DNA of 64,000 bases from Solimonas sp036405815 (GCA_036405815.1 DASWWX010000057.1:1-64000); one strand, 5' to 3'. Positions 27,120-35,730 are shown, counted from the first letter of the stretch. Notes: generated from the letters alone by a model not told the origin. Made by a program: numbers and translations.

Positions 27120-27998
27120 TTACGAGGCGTTAAACCAGGCTGGCCGGCCCGCGGTCCACAGCTCGCCCCAGAGCTTGCCGCCACCGTCGACGGTGAGGAC
27201 TTCACCGGTGACGAAGCTGCCGCTGGACGCCGAGAGGTAGACGCAGGATTCGGCGATCTCCATCGGCGTGCCCGGGCGCTTCAGCGGATTGGCGAGCGGG
27301 AATTCCTTCTGCGCTTCCGGCGGGTAGACCTCCAGGCCTTCGGTCGCGATCAGGCCCGGTGCCACGCAGTTGATGCGGATGCCCAGCGGCGCCCACTCGA
27401 CGGCGACGGTGCGCGTCGCGCCGATGATGCCGGCGCGTGCGGCGACGGTGTGCGCCACGCCCGGCATGCCGCGCTCGATGACGACGACGATGTTGCAGAT
27501 CGAGCGCGCCATGGTCCCGGCGTTGCTGCCCTGGTCGCGCCAGTACTGCGCGGCGCGCTGCATCATCAGCCAGGTGCCGTTGAGGTTGTTGTTGATGACC
27601 GCGTTCCAGCCCTTGGGCGCGTAGTCGATCGCGTTCTGCGGAAACTGGCCACCGGCGTTGTTGACCGTGTAGTCGATGCGGCCGTAGTGCGCGTGCGCCT
27701 GCTGGAACAGCGCGTCCACCTGCTCGGGCTCGCGCACGTTGGTCGGCACCACCAGCACCTCGCCGCCCTTGCCGCGGATGAAGTCGGCGACGACTTCGAG
27801 CTTCTCCGGCGTGCGACCGCAGATGACGAGCTTGGCGCCGAGACGCGCGAACAGCAGCGCGCAGGCGCGACCGATGCCGCTGCCGGCGCCGGACACCAGC
27901 GCGACCTTGCCCCTGAACAGATCGGACCGATAGACCGTTTCAGTGGTCCACAGGTGCTCGGGCGCGTTGAGCGCGGCGACGTCGATATTCAGCGCCAT
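27120..27998 (-). CDS. SDR-family oxidoreductase, enoyl-CoA reductase-like, lacking the usual Tyr
   Basis: 292-aa Rossmann protein with the nucleotide motif VSGAGSGIGRA and NNAGG. At the position of the classic YxxxK the sequence reads GVAHTVAARAGIIGATRT, so Tyr is replaced by His and Lys by Arg, as in the 2,4-dienoyl-CoA/trans-2-enoyl-CoA reductase branch of SDRs, which use other residues. The long N-terminal extension before FRGKVALV and the C-terminal tail also fit that branch. The start is 4 nt after the acyl-CoA dehydrogenase stop, so the two are one operon. A role in reducing unsaturated acyl-CoA is likely. Confidence 0.85.
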   Translation of the reverse strand: MALNIDVAALNAPEHLWTTETVYRSDLFRGKVALVSGAGSGIGRACALLFARLGAKLVICGRTPEKLEVVADFIRGKGGEVLVVPTNVREPEQVDALFQQAHAHYGRIDYTVNNAGGQFPQNAIDYAPKGWNAVINNNLNGTWLMMQRAAQYWRDQGSNAGTMARSICNIVVVIERGMPGVAHTVAARAGIIGATRTVAVEWAPLGIRINCVAPGLIATEGLEVYPPEAQKEFPLANPLKRPGTPMEIAESCVYLSASSGSFVTGEVLTVDGGGKLWGELWTAGRPAWFNAS

Positions 27999-28002
27999 GG
28001 GA

Positions 28003-29193
28003 TTACGCCGAAAGCAGTTCCTTGCTGATGATCATCTTGCGCACTTCGGTCGTGCCGGCGCCGATCTCCAGCAGCTTGATCGAGCGGTACAGGCGGTTGA
28101 TCTCGGCCTCCCAGATGTAGCCGCTGCCGCCGTGGATCTGCACGGCGTGGTTCAGCACCTTGTTCAGCGTTTCGGCGGTGTACATGACGCCGGCGGCGGT
28201 GAGCTTGTGGATGTCGCCGCGGCCGCCTTCGCCCTCGCTGACGGTGTTCGCCGCGCGCAGCACCTGGTAGGTGTAGAGGCGCATCGACTCGACCCAGGTG
28301 TACATGTCGGCGAGCATCGACTGCACCATCTGGAAGTCGGCGATGGGGCGGCCGAACTGCTTGCGCTGCCTCGCGTAATCCAGCGACAGCGCCAGCGCGC
28401 GCTCGGCGATGCCGAGGTTGATCGGCGAGATCATCGCGCGCTCCAGGTCGAGACCCGACATGACGACCTTCACGCCGCGGTTCTCGCCGCCGACGAGGTT
28501 GGCGGCCGGCACCTTGCACTCGTCGAACACGAGCTCAGCGGTCTGCGAGCCGCGGAAACCCATCTTGATCAGCTTCTGCGCAACCTTGAAGCCAGGGAAA
28601 TCCTTCTCGATGATGAACGCGCTGATGCCCTGCGCGCCCTTGTCCTTGTCGGTCTTGGCGTAGACCAGCAGCACGTCGGCGACGGGGCCGTTGGTGATGT
28701 AGATCTTGCGGCCGTTGAGATAGTAGAAGTCGCCTTCGCGGCGCGCGGTGGTGCGCATCGAGCCCAGCGCGTCGGAGCCGGCGCCCGGCTCGGTCAGGCC
28801 CAGCGCGCCGATCAGCTTGCCGCGGTTCATGTCCGGCAGGTACTTCTGCTTCTGCTCGTCGTTGCCGTTGGCCAGGATGTTGTTCATGCACAGGTTCTCG
28901 TGCGCGACCCAGGCAAGGCCCAGCGCGTGGTTCCAGCGCGAGAACGCCTGCAGGATCAGGCCGGAGGTGAACACGTCCATGCCCGAGCCGCCGAGCGACT
29001 CCGGTGCGGTGACGCCGAAATAGCCGGTCTCGCCGATCTTCGGGAAGATGTCCTTCGGCCACCACTCCTCGTCGTCCATCTTCTGCGCGAGCGGGTACAG
29101 CTCGTTCTGCGCGAAGCGATCGGCCTGCGCGAGGATGTCCATTTCGTCGGTGGAAAGGCCGGTGAAGGCCTGCATCACGGTCGGGGTGCTCAT
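28003..29193 (-). CDS. Acyl-CoA dehydrogenase, isovaleryl-CoA dehydrogenase-like
   Basis: 396-aa flavoprotein. The FAD/substrate motif LTEPGAGSDALGS and the IHGGSGYIWE signature are intact. The catalytic base is not at the MCAD position: the loop reads GAGTTEVRKM instead of YEGT, while SGLDLERAMIS places a Glu on helix G as in isovaleryl-CoA dehydrogenase. A branched or bulky acyl-CoA substrate is therefore likely. It is the first gene of an operon with an SDR and an amidohydrolase, with a palindrome 20 nt upstream of the start. Confidence 0.93.
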   Translation of the reverse strand: MSTPTVMQAFTGLSTDEMDILAQADRFAQNELYPLAQKMDDEEWWPKDIFPKIGETGYFGVTAPESLGGSGMDVFTSGLILQAFSRWNHALGLAWVAHENLCMNNILANGNDEQKQKYLPDMNRGKLIGALGLTEPGAGSDALGSMRTTARREGDFYYLNGRKIYITNGPVADVLLVYAKTDKDKGAQGISAFIIEKDFPGFKVAQKLIKMGFRGSQTAELVFDECKVPAANLVGGENRGVKVVMSGLDLERAMISPINLGIAERALALSLDYARQRKQFGRPIADFQMVQSMLADMYTWVESMRLYTYQVLRAANTVSEGEGGRGDIHKLTAAGVMYTAETLNKVLNHAVQIHGGSGYIWEAEINRLYRSIKLLEIGAGTTEVRKMIISKELLSA

Positions 29194-29212
29194 AGGGAAC
29201 TCGGTCGATGTG

Positions 29213-29235
29213 CGTGGTGAGTCGGACTTACCACG
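29213..29235. promoter_or_regulatory. Palindromic operator candidate before the acyl-CoA dehydrogenase operon
   Basis: CGTGGTGAG-TCGGA-CTTACCACG: 9-bp arms with one mismatch and a 5-nt spacer, 20 nt upstream of the dehydrogenase ATG. The 17-nt core matches 14 positions of the palindrome at 37050-37066. The rest of 29194-29338 contains a TATGAT (29309) as a possible -10 for the esterase gene. Confidence 0.5.
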
Positions 29236-29338
29236 AATCTTAGGACCGGCGGGGCAGGCGAGGCTTCGTCCGATTTGGTGAGAGCGCCGGGCTGACGGCG
29301 GCTTTCGTTATGATGCCGGCCGCACCGGGGGAGCCTGC

Positions 29339-30334
29339 ATGAGCTTGCGTACATCCAGATGGTTGTCGATCGTCGCCGCAACCGCCGTCGCGGCGTGCGT
29401 GACTGCCTGCGGCGAGTCGCCGTCGGCCGGCGGGGACGATGTGGGCGGTCTGCCCGCGGGCGCGCGGTTCCTGACCGACGACCCGGCCTGCACGGCGCCG
29501 CGCTGTTTCGAGCTGGATGTCCCGGTGCCTGAAGGCGTCGCGATCACCGACAACCGCGTGCGCGTGCTGGTGCCGGCGGACTACCCGACTTCGGGCCAGC
29601 GCTACCCGCTGCTCTATCTGCTGCACGACGCGCCCGGCGACTACACGACCTGGACCCGTCGCGGCAACGCGCAGGAATTCCTGAAGGATCTCGACGTCAT
29701 CGCGATCATGCCGGACGGCGGCGGCGGCAATTCCGGCTGGTACACCAACTGGCACAGCGGCGAGTTCCAGTGGGAGACCTATCACCTTGATGTGATGATG
29801 CCGTACGTCGAGAACCAGCTGCGCGTGCTCGGCGACGGCCATCGTGCGGTGGCGGGCCCGTCGATGGGCGGCCACGGCTCGATGTACTACTCGGCGCTGC
29901 GGCCCGGCCTGTTCCAGGCGGCGGGCGGCATTTCCGGCGCGGTCGATTTCCTGGTGCTGGATCGCGGCAGCGCCACGGTGGCGGCGCTGCTGGGCATGCC
30001 CTCGGGGCCGGTCTGGGGCGATCCGGTGACGAACTTCCCGATGTGGCAGGCGCACGATCCGGGCACGCACATCGACGGTCTGGCCGGCATGAAGATTTAC
30101 CTGTCGTCCGGCAATGGCTTGCCGGGCGGCCCGCACGAGCAGCTTGGCTCGCCCGAGCTGTATGCGATCGAGCCGCTGCTGTACGTGATGAACCTGTCGT
30201 TCGCTGCGGCGTTGACGAATGCCGGCGTCGAGCACGAGACGCTCTTCTACGGCCCCGGTTTCCACGACTGGCCGTATTACCGCGATGCCTTCGCGTGGAT
30301 GCTGCCGAAGCTGATGGCGGCGATCGCGCCGTAA
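29339..30334 (+). CDS. Esterase (antigen 85/esterase D-like) lipoprotein
   Basis: 331-aa exported alpha/beta hydrolase. The N-terminus SIVAATAVAACVTAC is a lipoprotein signal, with C24 (VTAC) or C20 as the lipidated Cys. The esterase domain has RYPLLYLLHDAPGDYTTW, VIAIMPDGGGG, the nucleophile S175 in VAGPSMGGHGS, and the catalytic His in GPGFHDWPYYRDAF. It resembles esterase D/feruloyl-esterase proteins acting on acyl esters outside the inner membrane. GGGGGAG precedes the ATG. It is divergent from the acyl-CoA dehydrogenase operon and converges with acpH with a 4-nt gap. Confidence 0.88.
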   Translation: MSLRTSRWLSIVAATAVAACVTACGESPSAGGDDVGGLPAGARFLTDDPACTAPRCFELDVPVPEGVAITDNRVRVLVPADYPTSGQRYPLLYLLHDAPGDYTTWTRRGNAQEFLKDLDVIAIMPDGGGGNSGWYTNWHSGEFQWETYHLDVMMPYVENQLRVLGDGHRAVAGPSMGGHGSMYYSALRPGLFQAAGGISGAVDFLVLDRGSATVAALLGMPSGPVWGDPVTNFPMWQAHDPGTHIDGLAGMKIYLSSGNGLPGGPHEQLGSPELYAIEPLLYVMNLSFAAALTNAGVEHETLFYGPGFHDWPYYRDAFAWMLPKLMAAIAP

Positions 30335-30338
30335 GCGC

Positions 30339-30941
30339 CTAGGCGGTGGCGCCCGGCGCGGCATCGCGCGCCGTGTTCATCACCGTGCGCAGATCGTCGA
30401 GCACATCGGGCAGCCGTGCGCGCAGTTCCGGCAGCAGGGCCTGCCATTGCGCGCCGGCCTGCAGCAGCGGCTGCGGCTGTCGCAGCCGCGCGGCGGTTCG
30501 TTGCAGGGCGCGTTCGATGCCCGCCGACGTGCCGTATGAGTGCAGCAGTTGCGCGAAATGGCCGGCATCGATGGCGCGGCCGCCGGCTTTCACGAACCAC
30601 GGCGATGCCTGTTCCAGTGCGCTACCGGCCCGGGCGCAGAACGTGGATAGCGCCTCGGTCGATCGATACCGATTCCAGTCCTGCGCGAGCGCGTAATCGC
30701 AGGCCAAATCCAGCACGATGCCGGCGTAGCGCCGCTCTCCCTCGGCAAAGGTCTGGCGCAGTTCGACCAGACTGGCGTGACGATCGGTCGCGGCATCGAC
30801 GCGGCGGTGCAGGCGTACGCCGTGCGCGATGTCGTCGGGGTAGGCGGACAGATCGGCGCCGCGCACCACATCGCCAAGCACCGAGCCCGCCAGCGAGGTG
30901 CCGGTGCGGTCGGCGAGCCACAGGTGCGCGAGGAAGTTCAC
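30339..30941 (-). CDS. acpH: ACP phosphodiesterase
   Basis: 200-aa enzyme that removes the 4'-phosphopantetheine arm from acyl carrier protein. The start GTG gives VNFLAHLWLADRTGTSLAGS, the exact family N-terminus (MNFLAHLxLA), with LGDVVRG, VRLHRRVDAATDRH and VLDLACDYALA following. The GTG shares GTGA with the stop of the upstream crotonase gene, so the two are coupled. The predicted length (about 200 aa) matches AcpH. Confidence 0.92.
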   Translation of the reverse strand: MNFLAHLWLADRTGTSLAGSVLGDVVRGADLSAYPDDIAHGVRLHRRVDAATDRHASLVELRQTFAEGERRYAGIVLDLACDYALAQDWNRYRSTEALSTFCARAGSALEQASPWFVKAGGRAIDAGHFAQLLHSYGTSAGIERALQRTAARLRQPQPLLQAGAQWQALLPELRARLPDVLDDLRTVMNTARDAAPGATA

Positions 30942-31975
30942 GCGCGTTCGAGCGGCGCGTCCACCACCGCGTCCACCAGGCCCCAGTCGCGCGCGGTGTG
31001 CGCGTCGATGCGCGCGCCGGACAGCACCATCCACGCCGTGCGCTGACGGCCGATGCGGCGCGCGACGGATACGCAACCGCCGGCACCGGGAATCAGTCCG
31101 TACTTCAGTTCCGGCAACTGGAACCAGGCATTCGCCCGCGCCTCGATGCGTCCGGCGAAGGCCGGAAACTCGATGCCGCTGCCGATGCAGGCGCCGTGCA
31201 CCTGGACCGTGACGCGTTCGCGCACGCGGTGCAGCAGCCGTCCCGGCAGCGCGAGGCTGCGTACGATGTGCGCGGTCGCGCTGTCCGGTGCGCTGCCGAA
31301 CTCTGTGAGGTCGCCTCCGGTGGAGAAGCATTTTCCGTTTGCGTCGAGCCGCACGCACGCCACCGACGCATCGGCGAGCACCAGTTGCAGCGCCTCGCAC
31401 AGCGCGTCGCGCATCTCTACCGACATCGCATTGCGGTTGGAGGCGCGGTTCAGCGTGAGCCGCAGCGTGTCTTCGCCATTGCGCGCGATCCGCACGGCGG
31501 GGCCGTCGTCGGTGGCAACGGCTGGCGCAGGCGCACGGTTCACGGCGAGCCAGGCCAGGTATTCGGCGCCGGCCTGCAGGGTTGCGTAGGCGAAGGACTC
31601 GGCGACCAGCGCGTCCGCCACCGGCATCGTCTCGGTAGCGCGCAGCAGCTGCACGAGCACTGTGGCGGCGCGCGGTGCACGGCGGATACCGTCGAGCAAC
31701 GCCTGTGCAGCGTCCAGGGAATCGACCTGCGTGTCGCAGGCGCGCGCAAGTGCGCTGCCGCCGTGGCCGCCGATCGCGATCGACGGTGCGGGCAAGGCGC
31801 GCAGCCAGGCCGCGATAACGGCCTGCTCGCGCGCCGCTAAGGCGCTGCCGGCGTCGACCAGCAGGAACGGCGTGTCGGACAGCGGCGAGAACGCGAGCCC
31901 ACCCGCCGGGTCCTGCGCCACTACGGCGAGCGCGTCGGCGTCGAACACCAATGCAGGGGCGGGTACGGTCGGCAT
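30938..31975 (-). CDS. Enoyl-CoA hydratase/isomerase with an extra N-terminal half
   Basis: 345-aa protein. Residues about 158-345 are a crotonase domain with both acid positions kept (GSGIEFPAF and LPELKYGLIPGAGG). Residues 1-150 are unusual: they resemble a worn-down crotonase, ending RAPRAATVLVQLLRATETMP...EYLAWLAVNR like the C-terminal helices of a hydratase, but lacking its active site. Tandem decayed crotonase or a new fusion are both possible. It overlaps acpH (GTGA). No signal peptide. Substrate unknown. Confidence 0.82.
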   Translation of the reverse strand: MPTVPAPALVFDADALAVVAQDPAGGLAFSPLSDTPFLLVDAGSALAAREQAVIAAWLRALPAPSIAIGGHGGSALARACDTQVDSLDAAQALLDGIRRAPRAATVLVQLLRATETMPVADALVAESFAYATLQAGAEYLAWLAVNRAPAPAVATDDGPAVRIARNGEDTLRLTLNRASNRNAMSVEMRDALCEALQLVLADASVACVRLDANGKCFSTGGDLTEFGSAPDSATAHIVRSLALPGRLLHRVRERVTVQVHGACIGSGIEFPAFAGRIEARANAWFQLPELKYGLIPGAGGCVSVARRIGRQRTAWMVLSGARIDAHTARDWGLVDAVVDAPLERA

Positions 31976-31984
31976 GACCGCAGC

Positions 31985-32533
31985 TTAGCGCTCGCCGCGC
32001 TTGAACAACGAGAAGAACGCGTAGGAGGGATCGACCGCGCCCGGTTTGCCGATGTGCGCGCCGGCCAGGAAGGGATGTTGAAGGTCGACTTTCGACGGTG
32101 TCGCCGGATAGGCCCAGTCGGCGACGATGGCGCGGTGGCTGAATTTCCAGACACCGTCGCGTTTCTCGTACTTGTCGAAGTAGCGGCCGCCGATCAGCAC
32201 GTCGTAACCGGCGCCGTCGTCCTTCACCTTGTGGAAGGCCAGGATGTAGATTTCGCCCTCGGCACGCTCGCCGTCGAGCTTGAGATTCACCGTGGTGACG
32301 TTGTGGTGCAGGATTTCCATGCCCGCCTGGATCGCCGGCAGCTTGTCGATGAACGCCATCGCCGGGCCCTTGGCGAAGTGACCGTGATCGTCGATCGCGT
32401 CCTCGTGGTACAGCGCGCGCATCTTGGCGTGGTCGTGCCGGTCGGCGGCGTTGCAGTAGGCCATGACCAGTTCGGTGATTGCTTGCTTGTCGAGCAGCTC
32501 GTCGAGCTGCTGCTCGCGGGACTTCGTCGTCAT
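31985..32533 (-). CDS. SnoaL/NTF2-like protein
   Basis: 182-aa protein of the nuclear transport factor 2 superfamily (SnoaL_4 type). It begins with helix LDELLDKQAITELVMAYCNA and has YHEDAIDDHGHF, AFIDKL and RYFDKYEKRDGVWKFSHRAI, the cone-shaped fold often used by isomerases, dehydratases or hydroxysteroid-type enzymes. The D/H pair in EDAIDDHGHF could be catalytic. It lies 26 nt downstream of the ion-channel gene and upstream of the crotonase on the same strand. Often found in steroid and terpenoid degradation clusters; exact reaction unknown. Confidence 0.85.
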   Translation of the reverse strand: MTTKSREQQLDELLDKQAITELVMAYCNAADRHDHAKMRALYHEDAIDDHGHFAKGPAMAFIDKLPAIQAGMEILHHNVTTVNLKLDGERAEGEIYILAFHKVKDDGAGYDVLIGGRYFDKYEKRDGVWKFSHRAIVADWAYPATPSKVDLQHPFLAGAHIGKPGAVDPSYAFFSLFKRGER

Positions 32534-32559
32534 GAGCGGAAACTCTTCGGGATGAAAGG

Positions 32560-33216
32560 TCAGCGGTAGCGCACGATCGTCAGGCCGATCAGGCGGCCGA
32601 CGACGATGGCCAGATAGCCCACGCCTGCGAACTGCTCGAGCATGACCAGTACGCGCGCACCGGCGCCGATCGGCAGCACATCGCCACTGCCGACGGCAGA
32701 CAGGGTCGTGAAGCTGAGGGAAAGCAGTTCCAGCCAAGTGCGCGTGCGTTCCGGTTCGATCAGGCCGGTAAAGCTGGCCGGGTTCCAGGCCTGGCAAGCG
32801 ACGAAGGCGTAGGCAAATCCCCAGGACAGCACGGTGAACGTGGCGCCGGCGGCGAACAGTTCGTCGGTGGTGACGCGCTGGTCGTGCATCATGTAGGCGA
32901 TCAGCGCACCCGCCGCATAGAAGTACAGCGCGGCTTCCAAGGAGGAGGACAGCATCAGCATCGCCGCGCCGCCGCCGAGTGCCGTGGCCAGCGAGGCGGC
33001 GAAGGCGCCTGCGGCGAGTACCCAGACCACGCGGTTGATTGCGGGGCTGCGGTTGACCACCCAGACCGTCAGCAGCAGCAGCAGGGCCGCGCAGGCGCCG
33101 AACACGATGCGGCTGGTGGGGCGGCCATCGAGAAACGGATACAGGCACAGGCTCAGCAACTGCGCCGTGAGCAGGAACGCGGAAGGATGCCGCTGCAGCA
33201 GCCGTCCCCAGTTCAT
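32560..33216 (-). CDS. Ion channel family membrane protein
   Basis: 218-aa inner-membrane protein with about six hydrophobic helices and a C-terminal pore module typical of two-TM potassium channels: pore helix LELLSLSFTTLSAVGSGDVLP, then a final TM (VLVMLEQFAGVGYLAIVVG). The selectivity filter reads AVGSGD rather than TVGYGD, so potassium selectivity is uncertain. No cytoplasmic RCK or cyclic-nucleotide domain is present. It begins 3 nt downstream of the SDR stop and may be co-transcribed with it and with the NTF2-like gene. Confidence 0.85.
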   Translation of the reverse strand: MNWGRLLQRHPSAFLLTAQLLSLCLYPFLDGRPTSRIVFGACAALLLLLTVWVVNRSPAINRVVWVLAAGAFAASLATALGGGAAMLMLSSSLEAALYFYAAGALIAYMMHDQRVTTDELFAAGATFTVLSWGFAYAFVACQAWNPASFTGLIEPERTRTWLELLSLSFTTLSAVGSGDVLPIGAGARVLVMLEQFAGVGYLAIVVGRLIGLTIVRYR

Positions 33217-33219
33217 GGC

Positions 33220-33924
33220 TCAGCTCAAGCCGACGACCGGAATTGCGGCGCCGTGGATCGCGCGCGCCTCGTCGCTGCACAGGAAGCGGATCACGCTGGC
33301 GAGGTCCTGTGGCGCGACCCACTTTTTCGGATCGGCATCCGGCATCGCGGCGCGGTTCGGCGGCGTGTCGATGATGCTGGGCAACACGCAATTGACGTTG
33401 ATGTTCTGCTCGCGCAGCTCCGCGCTCATCGCCTCGGTGATGCGGATCACCGCGCTCTTGGAGACGCTGTAGGCACCCATCAGGCCGTTGGCCTTCTGGC
33501 CGGCGCCGGCGCCGATGTTGACGATGCGCCCGCCGCCAGCTGCGAGCATCTTCGGCACCACGGCCTGCACGCAATTCAGCATCGTGCCGGCGTTGAGGTC
33601 CATCATCTTCTTCCACTCGGCAGCCGTGGTTTCATGAACCTTCGAGCCCATTGTGAAGCCGCCGGCGATGTTGCATAACGCGTCGATGCGGCCGAAGTGG
33701 GCGAAGGCGCCATCGGCGGCGCGCTGCGTGGAGAGAGGGTCGGTCAGGTCCGCGGCGATCAGCAGTCGGCGCGCGTCGGCATCCGGATAGGCGGCTTTCA
33801 GGCCCGCTTCGCTGACGTCGACCAGTGCCAGACGCGCACCGGCCGCCTGAAAGGCGGCGGTGACGGCGCGGCCGAGGCTGCCGGCGGCGCCAGTGATGAG
33901 AACGACACGATCCTGGAGGCTCAT
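33220..33924 (-). CDS. SDR-family oxidoreductase
   Basis: 234-aa classical short-chain dehydrogenase with nucleotide motif LITGAAGSLGRAV, DLTDP, NIAGG and catalytic YSVSK (with the Ser in NIGAGAG-type loop weak). The start at 33924 gives MSLQDRVVLITG. The C-terminus HGAAIPVVGLS is the usual substrate-loop end. It heads an operon with the ion channel and perhaps the NTF2-like protein. Substrate unknown; a hydroxyacyl or alcohol is likely. Confidence 0.88.
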   Translation of the reverse strand: MSLQDRVVLITGAAGSLGRAVTAAFQAAGARLALVDVSEAGLKAAYPDADARRLLIAADLTDPLSTQRAADGAFAHFGRIDALCNIAGGFTMGSKVHETTAAEWKKMMDLNAGTMLNCVQAVVPKMLAAGGGRIVNIGAGAGQKANGLMGAYSVSKSAVIRITEAMSAELREQNINVNCVLPSIIDTPPNRAAMPDADPKKWVAPQDLASVIRFLCSDEARAIHGAAIPVVGLS

Positions 33925-34010
33925 GACTTTTCGACTCTTCAGCAGGGATGGCCGCACGCTAGCACGCGATGGCAACCGCAGACCCCCCTGAAAGGACGAA
34001 TCTGCGGCGT

Positions 34011-34844
34011 CTAGGGTCGCTCATCAACGAGTCGCAGCGGCACCAGCGGCTGAGCGGCGGCGTCCCAGCCGGCGGCGGCCTGTTGCAGCCGCGCGATGCG
34101 CTCGGCGTCGAGCGGATGCGTCGACAGCAGCGCCGGCGGCTCGCCGCCGTGGGCGGTGCGCAGCTGCGCGAAGGTCTTGAACACCGCGGTGCCGCCGCCG
34201 GCGTGCCCGTAGTGTCGGCGCAAGGCGTCGATCGCGCGTGTATCGGCCGCGGTCTCGGCGCGGCGCGAATAGCCACGCTGCACCACGCCGGCGAACGCGC
34301 CAGACAAGGCGCTGGCATCGCCGGTGACCAGGCTCATCACCAGCAGCAGTGCCGCGCTGCCGCCGATGCCGGCGATCGGATCGCGGGCGCGCACATGGGC
34401 GATCTCGTGGGCGATCACCAAGGACAGCGCGTTCTCGCTGGGCAGGCGCCGGTACAGGCCGCGTGTCACGGCGATGTGGCCGCCGAGACTGGCGAAGGCA
34501 TTGGCGATCTCGGTATCGACGTAGTGCGCGCGCAGCGTCATGCCCGCCGGCAGGTCCATCTGCGCGGCGAGCCGATCGGTGAGTGCTTGCAGGTAGTCGC
34601 GGATCTCGGCGTTGCCGGGTGCGGCGGGCAGGCCACTGCCGGGCGCGAGCCGCTCGCCGACCCAGTCGCGTTCGGTTTCGAACGGGATCAGCCGCGCGAG
34701 CTGGCTGCCGCCGAAGTAGAGCGCAGCGCCGATCACCAGCGCCAGCAGCGCGAGCCCGGCGGCCAGGCGCAGGAACTCGGTCAGCGGGTTCTCGCGACCG
34801 ACGTTGACGTCGTCGGGAAGCTGCGGATTCTCGTAGCGGCTCAT
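34011..34844 (-). CDS. M48 family metalloprotease
   Basis: 277-aa membrane zinc protease. One transmembrane helix spans about 26-46. The protease core has HEIAH (146-150) as the zinc site and E197 (RRAETAADTRA) as third ligand, and the family motif NAFASLGGHIAVTRGL precedes it. The domain faces the periplasm if the N-terminus is inside. It overlaps the upstream YbjQ-like gene by ATGA, so the proteins are made together. Related to BepA/LoiP-type quality-control proteases; substrate unknown. Confidence 0.92.
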   Translation of the reverse strand: MSRYENPQLPDDVNVGRENPLTEFLRLAAGLALLALVIGAALYFGGSQLARLIPFETERDWVGERLAPGSGLPAAPGNAEIRDYLQALTDRLAAQMDLPAGMTLRAHYVDTEIANAFASLGGHIAVTRGLYRRLPSENALSLVIAHEIAHVRARDPIAGIGGSAALLLVMSLVTGDASALSGAFAGVVQRGYSRRAETAADTRAIDALRRHYGHAGGGTAVFKTFAQLRTAHGGEPPALLSTHPLDAERIARLQQAAAGWDAAAQPLVPLRLVDERP

Positions 34845-35311
34845 GCCGCGGCCGGCGGCACCAGCGCGGTGCCGTAGGCGATGAACTCGGCGGAGAACGC
34901 CGCCTGACGGCCGGTGCCGTCCTCGGCCAGCGATGAAGTCTCGAAGCGCACGTTGAACACCATCGTGGCGCCCAGATGCTCGGCTTCGCGCTTCATGCGC
35001 ACGATGGCCTCGCGGCGCCCGCGGTCCATCAGCGACTCGTAGACGACGAGGCGTCCGCCGAACAGGCTCTTCAGCGAGGCGGCGATGCGCTTGAAGTAAT
35101 CCTCGCCGATCACGACCGAGCCGACCACGAGCTGGCCCGTACGCAGCGGCAGGTCGTCCGGCGGTCGACGCTCGTTGAAGACCAGGATGCCGCGCAGCGC
35201 GGCTTCGTCCTCACGCAGGCGCCGATAGTGGCGGCGCTCGTTGAGCGTGCCTGCCACCAGGCCGACGACCAGCAGCGCCAGGAAGAAGCCGATCTGGATC
35301 AGCAGTTCCAT
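34841..35311 (-). CDS. YbjQ-like (UPF0145) protein with a membrane anchor
   Basis: 156-aa protein. Residues 1-21 (MELLIQIGFFLALLVVGLVA) form an N-terminal membrane helix. A charged linker follows, then a YbjQ/UPF0145-type domain (GQLVVGSVVIGEDYFKRIAA, RREAIVRMKREAEHLGATMV, FNVRFETSSL), ending in EFIAYGTALV. It is a paralogue of the next upstream soluble YbjQ protein, and shares an ATGA overlap with the M48 protease gene. The family forms pentamers; function unknown. Confidence 0.85.
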   Translation of the reverse strand: MELLIQIGFFLALLVVGLVAGTLNERRHYRRLREDEAALRGILVFNERRPPDDLPLRTGQLVVGSVVIGEDYFKRIAASLKSLFGGRLVVYESLMDRGRREAIVRMKREAEHLGATMVFNVRFETSSLAEDGTGRQAAFSAEFIAYGTALVPPAAA

Positions 35312-35319
35312 CGGTCGGC

Positions 35320-35634
35320 TTACTCGACGACGACGGCGGTGCCGTAGGCCATGACCTCGGCGGCGCCCGCGGCGATGTTCGAGGTGGAGAAGCGCACGTT
35401 GACCACGGCATTGGCGCCGGCCGCCTGGGCCTGCTGCACCATGCGATCAATCGCCTCCTGGCGCGATTCGTTGAGCAGTTCGGTGTACGCCTTCAGTTCG
35501 CCGCCGACGAAGTTGCGCAGGCCGGCCAGCAGATCCTTGCCGGCGTGCTTGCTGCGCACGGTCGAGCCCTGCACCAGGCCGAGGTGGCGGACGATGGTGC
35601 GGCCGGGAAGGACTTCGAGATTGCTCAGTTCCAT
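35320..35634 (-). CDS. YbjQ family (UPF0145) protein
   Basis: 104-aa soluble protein that matches the YbjQ/UPF0145 family in length and motifs: LPGRTIVRHLGLVQGSTVRS, AYTELLNESRQEAIDRMVQQ, AGANAVVNVRFSTS and VMAYGTAVVV. It lies 8 nt upstream of its membrane-anchored paralogue and heads the YbjQ-YbjQ-M48 operon. Family function is not established. Confidence 0.93.
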   Translation of the reverse strand: MELSNLEVLPGRTIVRHLGLVQGSTVRSKHAGKDLLAGLRNFVGGELKAYTELLNESRQEAIDRMVQQAQAAGANAVVNVRFSTSNIAAGAAEVMAYGTAVVVE

Positions 35635-35730
35635 GTTCGCGCGTCGAGATCGGCAGGCGCCCGTGGGCGCGATGACTCGATTCTAAGCGCAGCGAATCGT
35701 CGCGGCGTGCTGTCCGAACGGCCAACGAAA

